Below, piece by piece: positions 1-7,886 of a stretch of DNA of 64,000 bases; the first letter of the stretch is position 1; every line of letters begins with the position of its first letter. Source of the DNA: UBA1724 sp963621575. Lineage in GTDB: Bacteria; Verrucomicrobiota; Lentisphaeria; Oligosphaerales; Oligosphaeraceae. The notes under the pieces are model-generated. The model was not told the origin of the DNA. It saw only the letters and a list, made by a program, of their open reading frames with translations, and searched no databases. A program made the position numbers and the translations under genes. The DNA lies in assembly GCA_963621575.1 (NCBI GenBank), contig CAVFEH010000008.1, positions 1 through 64,000 on the forward strand, read 5' to 3'.

Positions 1-29
1 TTGATGGTTCCGACGAGATACTTGGACAT
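1..29 (-). CDS. 5' end of a minus-strand gene cut by the window edge
   Basis: An ATG at 29 reading leftward opens MSKYLVGTI and runs off the window. A purine-rich AGGAG lies a few bases upstream on the same strand, and the start is 55 bases after the stop of tlyA, consistent with a downstream operon member. Nine residues are too few to assign a product. Confidence 0.45.
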
Positions 30-84
30 TGTGGCAGCTCCTGGTTGGGGTGGTTGCGCCTGTTGGCGGGTGGCCTTCGGGGGG

Positions 85-825
85 TCATTCCGCCGTGGTG
101 AACGCGGCGAGGAATTCCTGGTTCCCGTTTGGACCGAGGATGGGCGAGGGGACGGCTCCCAAGGGGGTCCAGTGGAGGGTCTCGCGTGCGAAGTCCTGGA
201 TTTTCCGCACGCATTGCCGGCGGATGGCTTCGTCGCGCACGACTCCCCGGGAGCAGATGGCTTCGCGGCCGGCCTCGAATTGCGGTTTCACAAGGACTGT
301 GACCCAGGCGCCGGGCCTTAGTAGCGGCGCGCAGGGTGGCAGGACCAATGTGAGGGAGATAAAGGAGACATCCCCCACCAGGAGGTCAATCGTCTCCGGG
401 ATCCGTGTCGCGGAGAGGTCCCGGGCATTGACGCCCTCCAGGGAGATCACGCGGGAGTCGCTTCGGAGCTTCTCGTGGAGCTGGCCGTGCCCCACATCCA
501 CGGCATAGACTTTTTTTGCGCCGTGTTGGAGGAGGACGTCGGTGAATCCGCCGGTGGAGGCCCCCAGGTCCAGCGCGACGGCGCCCTGCACGGGCGGATG
601 GAAGGCGTCCAAGGCCGCCAGGAGTTTCTCTGCGCCGCGGGAGACGTATTGCGGGGCTGCATCCAGGACGAGGGGCGCATTCTCATCCAGCGCCTGCCCG
701 CACTTTCGCAGCGGCGTGCCGTCGGCCAGGCGGATCCTTCCCTCCTGGATGAGCCGTTGGGCGACGGCCCGTGAGGGGCAGAGCCCCTGTTGGAACGCCA
801 GCTGGTCTGCGCGGATGCGTGCCAT
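85..825 (-). CDS. tlyA: TlyA family rRNA 2'-O-methyltransferase
   Basis: This 246-residue protein has the TlyA layout. An S4 RNA-binding domain covers about residues 1-65, with SRAVAQRLIQEGRI. An FtsJ-like SAM-dependent methyltransferase domain follows, with motif I LDLGASTGGFTDVL near residue 85 and the acidic segment VGDVSF near residue 150. Family members methylate 2'-OH of cytidines in 16S and/or 23S rRNA, which affects capreomycin sensitivity; the name haemolysin is historical. The length is close to family norms. The gene lies 6 bases after the stop of prfC on the same strand, so the two are probably co-transcribed. The exact target cytidine cannot be read from the sequence. Confidence 0.9.
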   Translation of the reverse strand: MARIRADQLAFQQGLCPSRAVAQRLIQEGRIRLADGTPLRKCGQALDENAPLVLDAAPQYVSRGAEKLLAALDAFHPPVQGAVALDLGASTGGFTDVLLQHGAKKVYAVDVGHGQLHEKLRSDSRVISLEGVNARDLSATRIPETIDLLVGDVSFISLTLVLPPCAPLLRPGAWVTVLVKPQFEAGREAICSRGVVRDEAIRRQCVRKIQDFARETLHWTPLGAVPSPILGPNGNQEFLAAFTTAE

Positions 826-831
826 TTGCGG

Positions 832-2436
832 CTAGATAGTCTCTCCCTGGAGGGGGGAGTGCGTCAGGAGGGGCACGTCCGGGTTTTTCTCCATGAAGTA
901 GTTGACCGCCCAGGCATCGGGGAAGAGGAGCACGGGGAGGTCTTCATGGTCCATGCCCAGCCGGACATTGCTGCCCAGGTAGGAGCCGCGGAATTTCTCG
1001 GCGTCGGCCTGGTTGGCGAGCCAGCGGATTTGGGTGTAGGGGGTCTCCTCCAGGCGGACCTCGGCGTTGTATTCGGTCTCCATGCGGTGTTTCACCACCT
1101 CGAACTGGAGCTGCCCCACGGCGCCCAGCAGAGGCGCGCGGTTCACATCGCTGTGGAGGTGGTAGACCTGGATGGCGCCCTCGTTGAGGAGCTGTTCCAG
1201 TCCTTCTGTGAATTGCTTGTACTTGGAGGGCGCGGCGTTGCGCAGGAAGCAGAAGACCTCGGGTGCGAAGCGGGGGATTTCGTTGTAGACCAGCCCGGGG
1301 ATGGTGGAGAGGGTGTCGCCGATGCGGAAGCTCCCGTGGCTGACCAGTCCCACGATGTCGCCGGGGAAGGCGGTCTCGATGGAGTCGCGGCCCTGTCCGA
1401 AGAGCTTCTGGGGGTAGGAGAGCCGCAGGGGGCGTCCGCCACGGGGGTTGGGGACGGTCATGTCCTTGACGAATTGCCCGGAGCAGACCCGCACAAAGGA
1501 CATGGAGTCCCGGTGGTTGGGGTCCATGTTCGCCTGGATCTTGAAGATGAATCCGGAGAATTCCCCGCGGGCGGGGGGGATTTCTCCGAGGGAGGACTTT
1601 CGGGGCATGGGTGGCATGCCGTGCTCCACGAAGTAGTCCAGGAGGAGCTGGACGCCGAAGTTGTTGATGCCGGAGCCGAAGAAGATGGGCGTGACGTCGC
1701 CGGATTTCACCAGCTCGTCGTCGAAGGTGTCTCCGGCCATGTCGAGCAGCTCGATTTGTTCGCGCCATTCCCGGAGCATTTCGGGGGGCAGGAGGGCGTC
1801 CAGCTGCGGGTCCCGGGGGCCGGTGGTCTGGGAGGCCGCCTTGGCGGCGCCGTGCTCCTGGTTGGAGAAGAGGTGCAGCTGGTGTGTGAGGCGGTCGTAG
1901 ACGCCCTTGAAGTCGGGGCCGTCGCCCAGGGGCCAGGTGACGGGGAAGACGTCCAGGCCCAGGGTCTGCTCGATGTCGTCCAGCAGTTCCAGGGGGTTCT
2001 TGGCGGGGCGGTCCATCTTGTTCATGAAGGTGAAGATGGGGATCCCGCGGAGGCGGCAGATCTCGAAGAGTTTCCGGGTGCGTTCCTCGATGCCCTTTCC
2101 GGCGTCAATGACCATGATGACGGAGTCCACGGCGGTGAGGACGCGGTAGGTGTCCTCGGAGAAGTCCCGGTGTCCGGGGGTGTCCAGCAGGTTGATGCAG
2201 CAACCCTTGTATTCGAACTGCAGGACGGTGGAGGAGATGGAGATGCCGCGTTCCCGCTCCAGGTCCATCCAGTCGCTGGTGGTGTTCTTCTGGTTCTTCT
2301 TGGCGCGGACGGATCCGGCTTCCTGCAGGGCGCCGCCGTAGAGGAGGAGCTTCTCGGTGAGGGTCGTCTTGCCCGCGTCGGGGTGCGAGATGATGGCGAA
2401 GGTGCGCCGCCGCTGGATTTCGGATTCGAAAGTCAT
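832..2436 (-). CDS. prfC: peptide chain release factor 3 (RF3)
   Basis: This 534-residue translational GTPase removes RF1 or RF2 from the ribosome after termination. It has the G1 motif SHPDAGKTTLTEKLL near residue 20, the G2/switch region RGISISSTV, G3 LDTPGHRDFSEDTYR near residue 85 and G4 MNKMDR near residue 140. The length equals that of typical RF3 (about 530), and the DWMDLERERGISI segment is characteristic of RF3 rather than EF-G. It is followed by tlyA on the same strand. Upstream, 2437-2643 separates it from the uvrA stop and holds no other gene. Confidence 0.95.
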   Translation of the reverse strand: MTFESEIQRRRTFAIISHPDAGKTTLTEKLLLYGGALQEAGSVRAKKNQKNTTSDWMDLERERGISISSTVLQFEYKGCCINLLDTPGHRDFSEDTYRVLTAVDSVIMVIDAGKGIEERTRKLFEICRLRGIPIFTFMNKMDRPAKNPLELLDDIEQTLGLDVFPVTWPLGDGPDFKGVYDRLTHQLHLFSNQEHGAAKAASQTTGPRDPQLDALLPPEMLREWREQIELLDMAGDTFDDELVKSGDVTPIFFGSGINNFGVQLLLDYFVEHGMPPMPRKSSLGEIPPARGEFSGFIFKIQANMDPNHRDSMSFVRVCSGQFVKDMTVPNPRGGRPLRLSYPQKLFGQGRDSIETAFPGDIVGLVSHGSFRIGDTLSTIPGLVYNEIPRFAPEVFCFLRNAAPSKYKQFTEGLEQLLNEGAIQVYHLHSDVNRAPLLGAVGQLQFEVVKHRMETEYNAEVRLEETPYTQIRWLANQADAEKFRGSYLGSNVRLGMDHEDLPVLLFPDAWAVNYFMEKNPDVPLLTHSPLQGETI

Positions 2437-2643
2437 GGATTTCTCAGGGAAAAGGGGAACGGAGAGGGGAAGGAGGGAGAGCCGGGCCGGGAGGCAAGCG
2501 CCTGCTGCGCGTTTTTCTTATAGAGGGGCGTTGGCAGGCGCGGTCCCTGTGTGCAGTGGGGGCCGCCGTCCCCGCGCCCCTGTGGAAAGTCTTCCGCCTG
2601 TGGCGGCATCATCCTGGACACGCGCATTGCCCATTGCGCACAG

Positions 2644-5529
2644 TCATTTGCGTGGGGTGCGCTTCCGGGGGGTTGGCCGGGTGGCGGCGCGGGGGAGGAG
2701 TGGTTTGAGATATTGCCCGGTGTAGGAGGCGGGGCACTGTGCCACGGTCTCGGGGGTGCCGGCCACCAGGAGGGTCCCGCCCTGGTCCCCGCCTTCGGGG
2801 CCCAGGTCCAGGATCCAGTCGGCGGTCTTGACGACATCGAGGTTGTGTTCGATGACCAGGATGGAATTCCCCTGGTCCCGGAGGGATTCCAGTACCTTGA
2901 GGAGCTGCTCGATGTCGGATAGGTGGAGTCCGGTGGTGGGCTCGTCCAGGAGATAGAGGGTGTGTCCCTGGGAGCGCCGGGAGAGTTCTGTGGCCAGCTT
3001 GACGCGCTGGGCCTCCCCGCCGGAGAGTGTGGTGGCGGGCTGTCCCAGGTGGATGTATCCCAGCCCCACGTCCCGGAGGGTCTCCAGCTTTCGGAGGATC
3101 CGGGAGTGTGCAGAGAAGAATTCGCAGGCCTCGTTGACGGTCATGGAGAGGACCTCGGCGATGCTGCGGCCCTTGAACCGGACGGCCAGGGTCTCCTCGT
3201 TGTAGCGCATGCCGTGGCACTGTTCGCAGGGCACGTAGACATCGGGAAGAAACTGCATCTCGATCTTCTTGATGCCGTCGCCGTGGCACTCTTCGCAGCG
3301 TCCGCCTTTGACATTGAAGGAGAAGCGTCCGGGGGTGTATCCGCGGACCTTTGCGTCGGTGGTCTCGGCGAAGACCTGCCGGATGAGGTCGAAGAGTCCG
3401 GTGTAGGTGGCGGGATTGGAGCGCGGGGTCTTTCCGATGGGGGTCTGGTCGATGACGATCATCTTGTCCACATTCTCCATGCCCTCCACTTTCTGGCAGG
3501 CTCCGGGCTCGTCGTCCTTGATTCCCAGGTGCCGGTTGACTGCGGGGCGCAGGATGTGGTTGACGAGAGTGGATTTTCCGGAGCCGGAGACCCCGGTGAT
3601 GCAGCAGAGGAGCCCCAGGGGGATCTTGACGGTGAGCTTCTTCAGGTTGTGGGCCGTGGCGCCCTTCACCACGAGGAATTTCCCGTTTCCGGGGTTGCGG
3701 ACGGCGGGGACGGGGATGGCGCGCCTGCCGGCAAGGAAGTCCCCGGTGATGCTGCCCGGGGTGGCGGCAACCTGTCCGGGGGTGCCCTGTGCCATGAGGC
3801 TTCCTCCCTGGCGCCCGGCGCCGGGGCCCAGGTCCACGATGTGGTCGGCGGCGCGCATGGTGTCCAGGTCGTGTTCCACGACGATGACGGTGTTGCCCAG
3901 GTCCCGCAGGTGCTTCAGGCTGTCCAGGAGCCGGTCGTTGTCGCGCTGGTGCAGTCCGATGGAGGGCTCGTCGAGGATGTAGAGGACCCCGACCAGTCCG
4001 GAGCCGATTTGGCTGGCCAGCCGGATGCGCTGGGATTCGCCGCCGGAGAGGGTTCCGCTTTCCCGGTTGAGAGTCAGGTAGTTGAGTCCCACGGTCTTCA
4101 GAAATCCCAGCCGGCTCCGGATTTCCTTGAGGAGTTCGTCCCCGATTTTGTGCTGGGATTCGGTGAGCTCCAGGTGTTTCAGGAATTCCAGGGCGCCGTC
4201 GATGGAGAGTGCGCAGAACTGGCTGATGTTGAGTCCTCCCAGGGTCACGGCCAGGTATTCCGGCTTGAGCCGGGCGCCGTGGCATTGGCTGCATTCCTCG
4301 TAGATGGAGTTCTCCTCCAGGCGGGCGCGCAGGTCCTCGTTGTCGGTCTCCCGGAGGCGCCGTTCCAGGTTTGGGATGATTCCCTCGAAGGGCTTTCGCC
4401 AGGGGTGCATCTTTCCGCGCTCCCAATAGTCGAAGGCGATGGTTTCCTCGCCGGTGCCGTAGAGGAGCTTGTGCCGGATGTCCTCGGGGAGCTTTTGCCA
4501 GGGGGTGGTGAGGGAGAAGTGGTAGTGTTCCGCCAGGCATCGCAGGTAGTGGTTGTAGAGCATGATGCCGTATCGGGGCCCCCGGCGCCACAGGGGGATG
4601 GCGCCGCGCCGGATGGAGAGCGCGGGGTCGGGGACTACGGCCTCGGGGGTGAAGGTCAGGTGTTTTCCCAGGCCGTCGCATCCGGGGCAGGCGCCGAAGG
4701 GCGAGTTGAAGGAGAAGTTCCGGGGCGCCAGCTCGCCAAAGGATAGTCCGCAGTCGGGGCAGGCCAGGTTTTCGCTGATCCATTCCCCGCGCCAGCCATC
4801 CGGGGCCTCGGCGTCCTCCCATAACACCCCCAGCAGGCCTTTGCCGTGCTTCAGGGAAAGCTCCACCGAATCGTTGAGACGGCTTTTCTCCCACTGCCCG
4901 GAGACCAGCCGGTCCACCACCGCCTCCAGGGAATGGCGCAGGGTCTTGGCGAGCCGGATGTCGTCGTCCAAGGAGACGATCCTGCCGTCCACCCGCGCGC
5001 GCACAAAGCCGTCCCTGCGCATCTGCTCCAGGACCTCCGCGTGTTCGCCCTTCTTGCCGCGGACGTACGGCGCCAGGAGCATGACGCGGATGCCGGCGGG
5101 CCGCGCCATGAGCTGCTGGCAGATCTTTTCCGCGCTCTGGGTGGCGATGACGCGCCCGCACTTGGGGCAGTGGGGGGTTCCCAGGTGTGCGTAGAGGAGC
5201 CGGAGGTAGTCGTAGATCTCGGTGGTGGTGGCAACGATGGAGCGTGGCGAGGAGGATGCCACCCGCTGTTCGATGGCGATGGCCGGGGAGAGTCCAGTGA
5301 TGCTCTCCACCTGGGGCTTGCCCAGCCGGTCCAGGAACTGCCGCGCATACGCGGAGAGGCTCTCCACATACCGGCGCTGTCCCTCGGCGTAGAGGGTGTC
5401 GAAGGCCAGGGAGGACTTCCCGGAGCCGCTGGGCCCCGTGACGACCACCAGCTTGTTGCGGGGGATGTCCAGGGTCAGGTTCTTCAGGTTGTGCTGGCAG
5501 GCGCCCTGTATGTGCAGGCAGTCGTCCAT
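2644..5529 (-). CDS. uvrA: UvrABC excinuclease subunit A
   Basis: This 961-residue UvrA is the damage-scanning ABC ATPase of nucleotide excision repair. The first Walker A GPSGSGKSSL is near residue 32 and the second GVSGSGKSTL near residue 640. Both signature motifs are present (TLSGGESQRI and TLSGGEAQRV), as are two CxxC...CxxC zinc modules (ACPDCG...CPGCDG and CEECHG...CEQCHG). The open frame continues far upstream to 6735, but family alignment starts at MDDCLHIQGA, so the ATG at 5529 is chosen. No strong Shine-Dalgarno precedes it. The C-terminus ends in a short basic tail. Confidence 0.96.
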   Translation of the reverse strand: MDDCLHIQGACQHNLKNLTLDIPRNKLVVVTGPSGSGKSSLAFDTLYAEGQRRYVESLSAYARQFLDRLGKPQVESITGLSPAIAIEQRVASSSPRSIVATTTEIYDYLRLLYAHLGTPHCPKCGRVIATQSAEKICQQLMARPAGIRVMLLAPYVRGKKGEHAEVLEQMRRDGFVRARVDGRIVSLDDDIRLAKTLRHSLEAVVDRLVSGQWEKSRLNDSVELSLKHGKGLLGVLWEDAEAPDGWRGEWISENLACPDCGLSFGELAPRNFSFNSPFGACPGCDGLGKHLTFTPEAVVPDPALSIRRGAIPLWRRGPRYGIMLYNHYLRCLAEHYHFSLTTPWQKLPEDIRHKLLYGTGEETIAFDYWERGKMHPWRKPFEGIIPNLERRLRETDNEDLRARLEENSIYEECSQCHGARLKPEYLAVTLGGLNISQFCALSIDGALEFLKHLELTESQHKIGDELLKEIRSRLGFLKTVGLNYLTLNRESGTLSGGESQRIRLASQIGSGLVGVLYILDEPSIGLHQRDNDRLLDSLKHLRDLGNTVIVVEHDLDTMRAADHIVDLGPGAGRQGGSLMAQGTPGQVAATPGSITGDFLAGRRAIPVPAVRNPGNGKFLVVKGATAHNLKKLTVKIPLGLLCCITGVSGSGKSTLVNHILRPAVNRHLGIKDDEPGACQKVEGMENVDKMIVIDQTPIGKTPRSNPATYTGLFDLIRQVFAETTDAKVRGYTPGRFSFNVKGGRCEECHGDGIKKIEMQFLPDVYVPCEQCHGMRYNEETLAVRFKGRSIAEVLSMTVNEACEFFSAHSRILRKLETLRDVGLGYIHLGQPATTLSGGEAQRVKLATELSRRSQGHTLYLLDEPTTGLHLSDIEQLLKVLESLRDQGNSILVIEHNLDVVKTADWILDLGPEGGDQGGTLLVAGTPETVAQCPASYTGQYLKPLLPRAATRPTPRKRTPRK

Positions 5530-5807
5530 GGACGTGCGGAGGGAACAAGGAGAAGGGATGTCGGGGATTGTGCGTGCGCGCAAGGGGGGGTCGCCCCTCT
5601 CTCTGCGCCTTCCCCCGGGAAAGTCCCTTAACTTAATTCCATAAAAGGAGGCGCCTCTCCGCGCCCCATGGGGGGCAAACGAAAAAAGCCCCCCCGGGAA
5701 TGGCCCTGTTTTTTCAGGCGGAAGACCCAGGTTCGGGAGAAAAACCGGGAAACTCCTTAAAAAATCAAAAAAAAGAGTAAAATTTTTCGTAAATCGGATT
5801 TTTTCCC
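5530..5807. other. divergent intergenic region, AT-rich core
   Basis: The stretch between uvrA (minus) and the small basic gene (plus) holds no supported ORF. Its right half is unusually A/T-rich for this genome (runs of A and T at 5756-5806) and leads into the promoter listed next. The left half should contain the uvrA promoter, but I cannot fix its boxes. Confidence 0.4.
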
Positions 5808-5836
5808 TTGAAAAAGTCAAAGTTATGCAATAAAGT
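5808..5836 (+). promoter_or_regulatory. sigma-70 type promoter of the small basic gene
   Basis: A -35 box TTGAAA (5808-5813) and a -10 box TAAAGT (5831-5836) are separated by 17 bases, following an A/T tract that could act as an UP element. The predicted leader is about 100 bases before the ATG at 5941. Confidence 0.5.
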
Positions 5837-5940
5837 TTCCTTGTGCCACCCGATGATGGCATTTTTCTGGATCCCCTTCCGGTCGTCACTTCCGGCGGCT
5901 TGGAGTAGTCACCAACAATGTCAGAAGAGAGGTTCCCCCG

Positions 5941-6138
5941 ATGAAAGCAAAGTTCTGGGATGTGAAGACCCGCAAGTCCGTGGAGACCGAGGTCCTCGAG
6001 TGCGTCACCTATGAGAACGGCCGTTCCGCCTACAAGGCCAAGACCGCCGATGGCCGCAACCTGACCCGTTTCGTCAGCAAGGAAGAGGCTGCCAAGTTCA
6101 ACGGCGGCAAGTGCGCTTGCAAGGGCAAGAAGAAGTAA
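5941..6138 (+). CDS. small basic protein of unknown function
   Basis: This 65-residue lysine-rich protein has its own promoter upstream and a factor-independent terminator directly downstream, so it is probably a monocistronic, well-expressed gene. The sequence starts MKAKFWDVKTRKSVETEV and ends CACKGKKK. It has no signal peptide or membrane segment. I do not recognise a family. The charge and length resemble small ribosome- or nucleic-acid-associated proteins, but that is only a guess from composition. Confidence 0.7.
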   Translation: MKAKFWDVKTRKSVETEVLECVTYENGRSAYKAKTADGRNLTRFVSKEEAAKFNGGKCACKGKKK

Positions 6139-6171
6139 GCCTGCGGGTTGGATTTCAACCCTCTTTCTTCT

Positions 6172-6210
6172 TGAGACTCCGGCTTCCGACAACGGCGCCG
6201 GAGTTTTTTT
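6172..6210 (+). terminator. rho-independent terminator
   Basis: The stem ACTCCGGC...GCCGGAGT is followed by seven T residues. It closes the small basic gene and lies immediately before arfB. Confidence 0.85.
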
Positions 6211-6243
6211 GTGCCATTGCATTTTTCCGCGAAGCGTGTTGAC

Positions 6244-6666
6244 ATGCCTGGGACCCCTCCTGGACATTTTCTCATTCCCGAGGAGGAGCTCCGCTTCCAG
6301 GCGGTCCACGCCTCCGGGCCGGGGGGGCAGGGCGTCAATACCGCCTCCTCCGCCGTGGTCCTCCGATGGAACTTGCGGAACTCCGCGGCGTTGCCGCCGG
6401 AGGCCAGGGACCGCATGGCGGAGCTCTGCCGGAGCTGGCTCACCCAGGATGGCGAGGTGGTCATTGACGCCCGGGAGTTCCGGAGCCAGCTGCAGAATCG
6501 CCTGGCCGCCCGGGCGCGCCTGGAGGAGATGGCCCGGAAGGCCCTGAAGCCGCCCCGGAAACGCCGCAAGACCCGTGTCCCGAAAGCCGAGAAGGAACGG
6601 CGGATCCAGGCCAAGAAACGCCGCGGCGAACGCCTCCGCCAACGGCGTCCCGACGCCGGGGAATAG
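6244..6666 (+). CDS. arfB: ArfB-type GGQ peptidyl-tRNA hydrolase
   Basis: This 140-residue member of the class I release factor superfamily rescues ribosomes stalled on truncated mRNA. Near the N-terminus it has the GGQ catalytic loop within ASGPGGQGVN, then the QLQNRLAARARL helix and a lysine/arginine-rich C-terminal tail that would thread the empty mRNA channel. The N-terminal LIPEEELRFQA matches ArfB/YaeJ spacing if translation starts at the ATG at 6244. An in-frame upstream ATG at 6211 sits just after the preceding terminator and would add 11 residues. There is no codon-recognition domain, which separates it from RF1 and RF2. Confidence 0.88.
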   Translation: MPGTPPGHFLIPEEELRFQAVHASGPGGQGVNTASSAVVLRWNLRNSAALPPEARDRMAELCRSWLTQDGEVVIDAREFRSQLQNRLAARARLEEMARKALKPPRKRRKTRVPKAEKERRIQAKKRRGERLRQRRPDAGE

Positions 6667-6736
6667 CCTTGCGTCCTGTTGCGGAAACGGCGGCCGCTGT
6701 CTGCTTTTGTCATGTGGGGAAATTGGGGGTGTCAAC

Positions 6737-6764
6737 TTGTAAAGGTCTGGAACCCCGTTATATT
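6737..6764 (+). promoter_or_regulatory. promoter of the ribosomal operon
   Basis: The -35 TTGTAA (6737-6742) and -10 TATATT (6759-6764) have a 16-base spacer and lie about 70 bases before rpsL. The same -10 and spacer occur upstream of rpsA. Confidence 0.6.
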
Positions 6765-6831
6765 AAGCGACCGCATTTCTCCCATACCCCTTTTTTATCC
6801 CATATCTCTACTCAAATCAGGAACCCACTGA

Positions 6832-7227
6832 ATGCCTACTATCAATCAGTTGATCCGCAAGGGCCGCGCCGTGAAGCCCGCCAAGAGCCGCGTGCGCGCC
6901 TTGGACAAATGCCCCCAGCGTCGCGGCGTCTGCATGCTGGTGACTGTCCGCACCCCCAAGAAGCCCAACTCCGCTCTGCGCAAGGTCTGCCGTGTCCGCC
7001 TGACCAATGGCCAGGAAGTCACCGCCTACATTGGCGGCGAGGGCCACAATCTGCAGGAGCACAGCGTCGTGTTGGTGCGTGGCGGACGTGTCCGCGACCT
7101 GCCTGGTGTGCGTTATCACGTGGTTCGCGGCAAGCTGGACACCCTCGGCGTCGACAAGCGCCGCCGCGGCCGTTCCAAGTATGGCGCCAAGCGTCCGAAG
7201 CCCGGTGCCGACGCCAAGAAGAAGTAG
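6832..7227 (+). CDS. rpsL: 30S ribosomal protein S12
   Basis: This 131-residue S12 is the first gene of the merged ribosomal operon. It contains the conserved TPKKPNSALRKVCRVRLTN block and GGEGHNLQEHSVVLVRGG. At the decoding-centre loop the usual GGRVKDLPG reads GGRVRDLPG: codon 88 (7093-7095) is CGC (Arg), where Escherichia coli has Lys88 (Lys87 without Met). Lys43 is retained. Substitution of this lysine by arginine is a classical streptomycin-resistance change in other bacteria. The C-terminus carries an extra lysine-rich tail. Confidence 0.97.
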   Translation: MPTINQLIRKGRAVKPAKSRVRALDKCPQRRGVCMLVTVRTPKKPNSALRKVCRVRLTNGQEVTAYIGGEGHNLQEHSVVLVRGGRVRDLPGVRYHVVRGKLDTLGVDKRRRGRSKYGAKRPKPGADAKKK

Positions 7228-7255
7228 GATTTGCACATCGAGGATAGCATAGAAA

Positions 7256-7723
7256 ATGAGAAGACGTCAGGCTGAAAAGCGCACTCTGATTCCCGACGTG
7301 CGCTATAACAACGAGCTGGTCGCCCGGCTGATCAACACGATCATGCTGAAGGGCAAGAAGTCCACTGCGCAGGCCATTGTGTACGGTGCCTTTGATTTGC
7401 TGAAGCAGAAGAAAGGAGACGTGGAGCCCCTGGACATTTTCCTGGCGGCCCTGGAGAACGCGAAGCCCCGCTTGGAGGTCAAGAGCCGCCGCGTGGGTGG
7501 CGCCACCTACCAGGTCCCCCTGGAAGTCCCCGCCGGCCGCCAGGTCGCCCTGGCCATGCGCTGGCTGGTGACCTACTCCCGCGGCCGCAAGGGCATGGAC
7601 ACCTGCCACGCCCTTGCCGCCGAGCTGATGGACGCCTACAACAACACCGGCAACACCATCAAGAAGCGCGACGACGTCCACAAGATGGCCAACGCCAACA
7701 AGGCGTTCGCCCACTTCCGGTAG
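7256..7723 (+). CDS. rpsG: 30S ribosomal protein S7
   Basis: This 155-residue S7 initiates assembly of the 16S rRNA 3' domain and lines the E site. The start MRRRQAEKR, the block VGGATYQVPLEVP and the end KRDDVHKMANANKAFAHFR are canonical. It follows rpsL by 28 bases with a GAGGA ribosome-binding site. A moderate hairpin follows before the EF-G gene. Confidence 0.97.
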   Translation: MRRRQAEKRTLIPDVRYNNELVARLINTIMLKGKKSTAQAIVYGAFDLLKQKKGDVEPLDIFLAALENAKPRLEVKSRRVGGATYQVPLEVPAGRQVALAMRWLVTYSRGRKGMDTCHALAAELMDAYNNTGNTIKKRDDVHKMANANKAFAHFR

Positions 7724-7791
7724 AACTGCCGGTTTTTCCCTGGGGATGGTCCCGGACAGCAGTCCGGCGGGGCCTCCCGGGGGTCCGCGGA

Positions 7792-7820
7792 ACTCCCCGA
7801 CGAATTCGCCGGGGAGTCTT
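7792..7820 (+). terminator. weak terminator or attenuator hairpin after rpsG
   Basis: ACTCCCCG (7792-7799) pairs with CGGGGAGT (7810-7817), followed by CTTTC. The poor T-tract suggests partial read-through into the EF-G gene rather than full termination. Confidence 0.5.
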
Positions 7821-7886
7821 TCGCATGCCTGCGGGAGGGCTGACGGTTCCCTTCCGCGCATCCACAACTCCCTCTCCGGCGGAATC

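Noticed and set aside
790..2523. Long plus-strand frame opposite prfC and similar antisense frames throughout
   Set aside because: These are codon-bias shadows of high-GC genes on the other strand; none has a domain or plausible composition.
2644..6735. A 1363-residue frame as an N-terminally extended UvrA
   Set aside because: The extra 400 residues lie opposite other genes and intergenic DNA and have no family similarity; UvrA homology starts at 5529.
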